From assembly GCA_016126025.1 (NCBI GenBank), contig JAEFDA010000073.1, forward strand, positions 1 through 10,007: a stretch of 10,007 bases of DNA. Reading direction: 5' to 3'. The position numbers were made by a program, and so were the translations under genes. Below are positions 5,754-10,007 of the stretch, in pieces. The notes beneath the pieces are model-generated. The model worked only from the letters and a program-made list of their open reading frames with translations. It searched no databases and was not told where the DNA came from. The stretch comes from Nitrososphaerota archaeon. GTDB lineage: Archaea; Thermoproteota; Nitrososphaeria; Nitrososphaerales; Nitrosopumilaceae. Position 1 is the stretch's first letter, and every line of letters starts with the position of its first letter.

Positions 5754-6908
5754 ATGGTGGGCGTGGCCGGTGCGTGGCTGGCGCTGCTGGGCAGCATGGC
5801 GCGCCACGTACGCCTGACGCCGCGCCTGGAGATGGGCAGGGAGAATTCGGAGACTCCCCTCGTATCGGTGATACTGCCGGCCCGCAACGAGGAGGCGTAC
5901 ATAGGCAGGTGCCTCCGGACCCTCTCGGACCAGGACTACCCCGAGTACGAGGTCGTCGCCGTCGACGACTCCTCGGAGGACTCCACCGGCGACATCATAC
6001 GGGAGTGCGCCGCCGCAGATCCCCGCATCGTACCGGTGGCGGCGCGGCCCAAGCCCGACGGCTGGATGGGAAAGAACTGGGCCTGCATGGAGGGATACGC
6101 CAAGGCGAGGGGCCGGCTGCTGCTGTTCACCGACGCGGACACCGCCTTTGCGCCCGGCGTCATCTCCGCGGCGGTCCGCGGCCTGCTCTCCGACCGGCTG
6201 GACGCGCTGACGGCCATCCCCCGCATCCGGGCCAACGACTTTCTGACCAAGGTCACCCTGCCGGTACTCTCGACGTTCCTGCACACGCGGTTCTCTGCCC
6301 TCCGGGTGAACGACCCCAAGAAGAAGACTGGGTACTTCTTCGGGAGCTTCTTTATGATGCACCGGGAGGTGTACGAGGCGGTGGGCACCCACGAGGGCGT
6401 GCGCCACGAGATCATAGAGGACGGGGCCCTGGGCAGGAAGGTCAAGGAGGCCGGGTGCCGGCTCAGGATGGTGCTGGCCGACGAGCACATCGACGCGGTG
6501 TGGGCCCGGGACGGCCGCACCCTCTGGAACGGCCTCAAGAGGCTTATAGTGCCGCTGTACCTACAGAGCGCCGGCATCACGGCGGGCATCCTGGCCGCCG
6601 TCGCGTTCCTGCTGTTCCTGCCCTTCCCGCTGGCGGCGTACTCGATGGTGTTGGACGCGGGCCTGTCGTCCACGGTTCTGGCGGCAGCGTCCTCGTCGGC
6701 ATCCCTCCTGGCGCTCTGCGGGGCCGCCGCCGAGACGCGCATACTCCGCATCGGGCTGCCATACTGTCTGGCCTGCCCGCTGGGCGGCGCCGTCATAACC
6801 GCCGGGTTTCTGGCCGGGGCTCTCCGCGCCCGCGGGAGCAACTCGGTATCATGGAGGGGGAGGGCATACACGCTCAGCGACTTCTCCCACAGGTTCGTAG
6901 ACGTGTAG
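5754..6908 (+). CDS. Membrane-anchored family 2 glycosyltransferase
   Basis: Transfers a sugar from a nucleotide sugar, probably to a membrane lipid or isoprenoid. The protein has 384 residues. A short N-terminal hydrophobic segment (about 1-16) precedes a GT-A domain: VSVILPARNEEAYI (37-50), DDS (71-73), GWMGKNWA (103-110, seen in the HpnB/CrtQ-like branch), metal-binding DAD (127-129) and the catalytic-type ED at 222-223. The C-terminal part has about three hydrophobic segments (about 270-298, 303-325 and 335-357) and ends with a WRGRAYT motif (367-373), also seen in the CrtQ branch. The first segment is short. The frame is open upstream and would add IIHYTLAAT, but no ATG, GTG or TTG is found there, so ATG 5754 is the best start. 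The acceptor is unknown; carotenoid, lipid or polyprenol are all possible. Confidence 0.88.
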   Translation: MVGVAGAWLALLGSMARHVRLTPRLEMGRENSETPLVSVILPARNEEAYIGRCLRTLSDQDYPEYEVVAVDDSSEDSTGDIIRECAAADPRIVPVAARPKPDGWMGKNWACMEGYAKARGRLLLFTDADTAFAPGVISAAVRGLLSDRLDALTAIPRIRANDFLTKVTLPVLSTFLHTRFSALRVNDPKKKTGYFFGSFFMMHREVYEAVGTHEGVRHEIIEDGALGRKVKEAGCRLRMVLADEHIDAVWARDGRTLWNGLKRLIVPLYLQSAGITAGILAAVAFLLFLPFPLAAYSMVLDAGLSSTVLAAASSSASLLALCGAAAETRILRIGLPYCLACPLGGAVITAGFLAGALRARGSNSVSWRGRAYTLSDFSHRFVDV

Positions 6909-6946
6909 CGGCGCACATCCATGTGGCTGCCGTCCACCTCTCAACA

Positions 6947-6954
6947 CATTTACG
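6947..6954 (+). promoter_or_regulatory. Weak TATA-like box for the HtrA gene
   Basis: CATTTACG, centred about 26 bases before ATG 6976 in the 67-base gap after the glycosyltransferase gene. It is a poor match to consensus, but the spacing is right. Confidence 0.45.
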
Positions 6955-6975
6955 GGACTGCTCCAGAGCCGGGGC

Positions 6976-8124
6976 ATGGTAAACTCGGCAGCCATGATCG
7001 GCGGCGGCGCGGCAGCGCTGGCCGTCGCCATACTGGTGGCCGTGCTGGCCATGCAGGGAATGTCCGTAGAGCCCGCCACAGAGCCGGTGGAACCGGTGGC
7101 AGAGCAGGTAGAGACCACACAGGAGGCCGAGTCAAGGCATTCCCAGCTCAGCCTGGTCGAGATATTTGAGATGTCCGAGGCGGGCGTGGTCCGGATCACC
7201 GTCCAGAAAAACGAGACTATAAGCGAGCCGGGCAGCGTGGGATCCGGCATAGTGTTCAGCAAGATGGGCCACATAGTCACCAACGCCCACGTCGTAGAGA
7301 ACGCCAACAAGACGGAGGTGACGTTTCTGGACGGCAAGTCCTACAAGGCAGAGATCGTGGGAACTGACATGCACACGGACCTAGCGGTGGTGAGGGTGGA
7401 CGCGGACCCCGACCTTCTGATACCCTTGCAGATTGGCGACTCGGGCACCCTCAGGGTTGGGGAGGGCGTGGCGGCCATAGGCAACCCCTTCGGGCTGTCC
7501 GGCTCGATGACCTCCGGGATAGTTAGCCAGCTGGACAGGCGGCTTCCGGTGGAGGAGACGGGCTTCTCCATACCCGACGTGATACAGACCGACGCGGCCA
7601 TAAACCCCGGCAACTCGGGCGGGCCGCTCCTCAACATGAGGGGCGAGGTCATCGGCGTGAATACCGCCATAACGACCTCCACCGGCCAGTTCGCCGGCGT
7701 GGGCTTTGCCATACCCTCCCAGACGGTGGCCAAGATAGTTCCCGCGCTCATAGCCGACGGCAGGTACGACCACCCGTGGATCGGCGTCTCCGGAACCGAC
7801 ATAAGTCCGGCGCTGGCCGACGCGCTGAACCTGACAGACACCCGCGGGTTCCTCATAATAGCGGTGGTGGACGACAGCCCCGCCTCCAAGGCGGGCCTCA
7901 TAGGATCCAACCAGACCATACAGCACGACGGCCAAGACTACACCGTGGGCGGGGACATCATAATAGCGGTGGACGACATAGAGATCCGGGAGATATCGGA
8001 CATCCTGCTGCACCTGCAGAGGTCAAAAGCAGTGGGGGACGAGATGCGCCTGCAGCTGCTCCGGGACGGCGAGATTGTGGAGACCACACTAGTCTTAGAG
8101 AAGCGCCCCGACCGCTTCGATTAG
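6976..8124 (+). CDS. htrA: HtrA/DegP-type serine protease with one PDZ domain
   Basis: Membrane-anchored, extracytoplasmic quality-control protease of family S1C, 382 residues. A single N-terminal hydrophobic helix (about 7-29) acts as signal anchor. A Glu/Pro/Thr-rich linker (about 31-55) follows. The trypsin-like domain shows the full triad: His105 in TNAHVV, Asp135 in TDLAVV and Ser214 in GNSGGP, with NPFGLSG (170-176) and VIQTDAAINPGNSGGPLLN (202-220) in their usual places. One PDZ domain (about 266-376) starts HPWIGVSGTDI and includes SPASKAGLIG and GGDIIIAVDDIEI; the second PDZ of DegP is absent, as in DegS. The gene follows the glycosyltransferase and precedes a secreted repeat protein, so folding control of exported proteins is a reasonable role; the substrates are unknown. 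Confidence 0.95.
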   Translation: MVNSAAMIGGGAAALAVAILVAVLAMQGMSVEPATEPVEPVAEQVETTQEAESRHSQLSLVEIFEMSEAGVVRITVQKNETISEPGSVGSGIVFSKMGHIVTNAHVVENANKTEVTFLDGKSYKAEIVGTDMHTDLAVVRVDADPDLLIPLQIGDSGTLRVGEGVAAIGNPFGLSGSMTSGIVSQLDRRLPVEETGFSIPDVIQTDAAINPGNSGGPLLNMRGEVIGVNTAITTSTGQFAGVGFAIPSQTVAKIVPALIADGRYDHPWIGVSGTDISPALADALNLTDTRGFLIIAVVDDSPASKAGLIGSNQTIQHDGQDYTVGGDIIIAVDDIEIREISDILLHLQRSKAVGDEMRLQLLRDGEIVETTLVLEKRPDRFD

Positions 8125-8296
8125 CATATGCCATTCCCCGGCAGGGTGTTGCTGCGGCCGGCGGCATGCGGATGGCCTGCCGCTGCAGTCCGAAGCGGGG
8201 CATATGCTCGTTTTTCAGGCAATCCCTACATGCTCCGCGGGCCGCGGACGCGGCGGCATGACGGCAGGAACTGCACTTCTCTATCTTCCGGCTCAA
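7958..8296 (-). CDS. Doubtful small CxxC protein antisense to the htrA 3' end
   Basis: Minus-strand frame of 112 codons from a TTG start. Only its first part looks like protein: MSRKIEKCSSCRH, then CRDCLKNEHM, giving Cys8-x2-Cys11-x11-Cys23-x2-Cys26, a plausible zinc ribbon. After about residue 55 it becomes the antisense shadow of htrA, overlapping that gene by 167 bases. A weak AT-rich box (8324-8331) lies about 31 bases upstream. It may be a real small gene with a long overlap, a decayed remnant, or chance. The same DNA also forms the inverted repeat at 8123-8208. Confidence 0.25.
   Translation of the reverse strand: MSRKIEKCSSCRHAAASAARGACRDCLKNEHMPRFGLQRQAIRMPPAAATPCRGMAYANRSGRGASLRLVWSPQSRRPGAAAGASRPPLLLTSAGAAGCPISPGSLCRPPLL
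8123..8215 (+). terminator. Nested inverted repeat and T-run after htrA
   Basis: AGCATATGCC (8123-8132, overlapping the TAG stop) is exactly complementary to GGCATATGCT (8199-8208). Inside it, CGGCAGG (8139-8145) pairs with CCTGCCG (8176-8182). Five T follow at 8211-8215. The layout suits a long terminator or processing structure for the htrA transcript. A protein-binding or DNA cruciform role is an alternative. The rest of the gap to 8353 shows no convincing gene on the plus strand. Confidence 0.5.
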
Positions 8297-8323
8297 TCAC
8301 ACACAGGAATCCCGTTAGACAAT

Positions 8324-8331
8324 GGTTATCT
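8324..8331 (+). promoter_or_regulatory. Weak TATA-like box for the repeat-protein gene
   Basis: GGTTATCT, centred about 26 bases before ATG 8354. It is weak in sequence but matches the spacing of the other boxes and supports 8354 over the later in-frame ATGs at 8378 and 8381. Confidence 0.4.
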
Positions 8332-8353
8332 GTTATGGTGAAGTGCCGCATTC

Positions 8354-10007
8354 ATGCACGGAGGTTGCATACTGGCGATGATGGCCATGGTAGTTGTGAT
8401 GTCCATGGTGTCGATGGGCTTTGTTATAGAGGGGGCCGAGGCGAGCTTGGCCATTTCCCCGGTGGCCGCCATCTTCGACGGGGTGGGCGGGTTCACGGCG
8501 CTGGACGGGGCTGATGATGTCACGATAGCGGAGATAGCCGGCAGGACGTACGCGGTGGTTACCACCACCTTCAATGAAGGCGTACAGATCATAGACATCA
8601 CCGACCCAGCCTCGCCCGTACCGGTGGCCGCCATCTTCGACGGGGTGGGCGGGTTCACAATGCCACACGGGGCTGATGATGTCGCGATAGCCGAGATAGC
8701 CGGCAGGACGTACGCGGTGGTTACCGTCATATTCGACGACGATGCCGTGCAGATCATAGACATCACCGTCCCGGCCTCGCCCGTACAGGTGGTGGCACCC
8801 GACAGGATAGGCCTGTTCTCGGGGCAGGACGGGCCCAGTAATGTCGCGATAGCGGAGATAGCCGGCAGGACGTACGCGGTGATCGCTGACCGGTACGATG
8901 ATGATGATGACGTGCGGATCATAGACATCACCGTACCGGTCTCGCCCGTACCGGTGGCGGCTATAACCGACGAGGTCAACGGATTTACCGAGCTGGACGG
9001 GACCTATGATGTCGCCATAGCCGAGATAGCCGGCAGGACGTACGCGGTGGTCACTGCCATAACCGACGATGGTGTGCAGATCATAGACATCACCGACCCA
9101 GCCTCGCCCGTACCGGTGGCGGCTATAACCGACGAGGTCAACGGCTTCACGGCGCTGAACCTAGCCCGGAACGTTGCCATAGCTGAAATATCCGGCAGGA
9201 CGTACGCGGTGGTCACCTCCGGAGACTATCACAATGGCGTGCAGATTATAGACATCACCGTACCGGCCTTGCCTGTACCGGCGGCCGAGTTTGCTACACA
9301 GGGATGGGACGGGGCCGGTGATGTCGCCATAGCGGAGATAGCCGGCAGGACGTACGCGGTGGTCATCGATGGGCACGACGACGGCGTGCAGATCATAGAC
9401 ATCACCGTACCGGTCTTGCCCGTACCGGTGGCGGCCATAACCGACGGGGTCAACGGTTTCACGGCGCTGGACCTAGCCCGGAACGTTGCCATAGCGGAGA
9501 TAGCCGGCAGGACTTACGCGGTGGTTACTGCTAGTGGTGACGATGGCGTGCAGATAATCGAGCTGGCCCATCCAGAAGGCTACCAGCCGTCCTCACCATA
9601 TGCCTATCCCGGCCCATTGCGTCCGACAGCCGCCATCCCCGACGGGGTTTACGGGTTCACGGCGCTGGACGGGGCCGATGGCATAGCCATAGCGGAGATA
9701 TCCGGCGGGACGTACGCGGTGATTACCGCCCGGAATGATGACGGCGTGCAGATAATCGAGCTGTCCCATCCAGAAGGCTACCAGCCGTCCTCGCCATACG
9801 CTTATCCCGGCCCATTGCGTCCGACAGCCGCCATCTTCGACGGGATAGGCGGGTTCACGGCGCTGGACGGGGCCAGCGGCGTAGCCATAGCGGAGATATC
9901 CGGCGGGACGTACGCGGTGGTCACCGCCTGGGACGACGACGGCGTGCAGATCATAGACATCACCGTCCCGGCCTCGCCCATACCGGTGGCGGCCATAACC
10001 GACGGGG
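8354..10007 (+). CDS. Secreted/surface LVIVD-like repeat protein (3' end outside window)
   Basis: Open for 551 codons to the right edge. Residues 1-30 form a signal peptide: a Met/Val-rich hydrophobic core (ILAMMAMVVVMSMVSMGFVI) then EGAEA, a likely cleavage site after Ala30. The rest is at least nine tandem units. A typical unit reads PVPVAAITD-GVNGFTALD, then VAIAEIAGRTYAVVT, a variable Asp-rich turn, and GVQIIDITDPAS. This matches the LVIVD repeat (VQIIDITDP core), which is thought to form beta-propeller-like blades. Unit lengths, measured between GRTYAV motifs, are 54, 54, 56, 54, 50, 54, 66 and 66 residues. The two 66-residue units carry a Tyr/Pro insert (HPEGYQPSSPYAYPGPLRPT replacing DPASPVPV). 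The Asp-rich turns, up to five Asp in a row, could bind calcium. It is probably secreted or cell-surface; ligand and total length are unknown. The frame was read through every line with no break. Confidence 0.88.
   Translation, partial: MHGGCILAMMAMVVVMSMVSMGFVIEGAEASLAISPVAAIFDGVGGFTALDGADDVTIAEIAGRTYAVVTTTFNEGVQIIDITDPASPVPVAAIFDGVGGFTMPHGADDVAIAEIAGRTYAVVTVIFDDDAVQIIDITVPASPVQVVAPDRIGLFSGQDGPSNVAIAEIAGRTYAVIADRYDDDDDVRIIDITVPVSPVPVAAITDEVNGFTELDGTYDVAIAEIAGRTYAVVTAITDDGVQIIDITDPASPVPVAAITDEVNGFTALNLARNVAIAEISGRTYAVVTSGDYHNGVQIIDITVPALPVPAAEFATQGWDGAGDVAIAEIAGRTYAVVIDGHDDGVQIIDITVPVLPVPVAAITDGVNGFTALDLARNVAIAEIAGRTYAVVTASGDDGVQIIELAHPEGYQPSSPYAYPGPLRPTAAIPDGVYGFTALDGADGIAIAEISGGTYAVITARNDDGVQIIELSHPEGYQPSSPYAYPGPLRPTAAIFDGIGGFTALDGASGVAIAEISGGTYAVVTAWDDDGVQIIDITVPASPIPVAAITDG
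8459..10007 (+). repeat. Tandem coding repeat array, period 150-198 bases
   Basis: The block GGCAGGACGTACGCGGTG (Gly-Arg-Thr-Tyr-Ala-Val) or a close variant recurs at 8540, 8702, 8864, 9032, 9194, 9344, 9506, 9704 and 9902. Spacings are 162, 162, 168, 162, 150, 162, 198 and 198 bases, all multiples of 3. The high DNA identity between units points to recent expansion or gene conversion. Confidence 0.93.

Noticed and set aside
5774..6982. Plus-strand 402-codon frame over the glycosyltransferase gene
   Set aside because: It is Arg/Gly/Pro/His-rich shadow sequence. The overlapping frame carries all family 2 glycosyltransferase motifs.
8326..9996. Minus-strand frames rich in Ala/Thr/Ser/Met opposite the repeat array
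   Set aside because: They repeat with the same period as the plus-strand LVIVD units and stay open only because each unit's antisense lacks stops. The plus frame has the signal peptide and the domain.
8459..10007. CRISPR array
   Set aside because: The periodicity is 150-198 bases, always in codon multiples, with most of each unit conserved; there are no short repeats separated by unique spacers.

Overview
The window looks like the chromosome of an archaeon, most likely a GC-rich thaumarchaeon (Nitrososphaerota) of the Cenarchaeum type. Evidence: an archaeal pfdA-ftsY pair, a tRNA gene with an intron after position 37, TATA boxes about 26 bases before start codons in place of Shine-Dalgarno sites, GC-rich coding sequence that still uses many ATA codons, and a large exported repeat protein. 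The genus is inference; no search was run.

Layout. Bases 1-1520 (minus): pfdA (prefoldin alpha) and ftsY (SRP receptor), 1 base apart; ftsY runs off the left edge and carries an unusual Pro/Glu tail after its GTPase domain. Bases 1632-2747 (plus): a multi-spanning M50 (site-2) protease. Bases 2703-3812 (minus): a protein with remote resemblance to lactate racemase LarA but without its visible catalytic motifs; its 3' end overlaps the protease gene. Bases 3932-4228 (minus): a small OB-fold protein of the RPA/SSB kind. Bases 4418-4517 (plus): tRNA-Leu(CAA) with a 15-base intron, one base from the end of a 39-residue C2H2 zinc-finger gene (4519-4638, minus). Bases 4801-5127 (minus): a tRNA-binding OB-fold protein of the MetRS C-terminal/Trbp111 type with a GTG start.

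Bases 5294-8124 (plus) encode an SRPBCC/START-like protein, a membrane family-2 glycosyltransferase and a membrane-anchored HtrA/DegP serine protease with one PDZ domain. After an intergenic region of 229 bases with a nested inverted repeat and T-run, 8354-10007 (plus) encodes a signal-peptide protein made of at least nine tandem LVIVD-like repeats of 50-66 residues, open at the right edge.

Themes. The left part is housekeeping (protein targeting, chaperone, nucleic-acid binding, tRNA). The right part is cell-envelope: glycosyl transfer, extracytoplasmic quality control and a probable secreted or surface repeat protein. Nearly every transcription unit has an AT-rich box centred 25-31 bases before its start codon, which points to leaderless mRNAs and decides several starts. 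No mobile element, CRISPR array, rRNA or obvious defence system was found. The least-described items are the 39-residue zinc-finger gene, the LarA-like protein and the repeat protein with its 66-residue variant unit.
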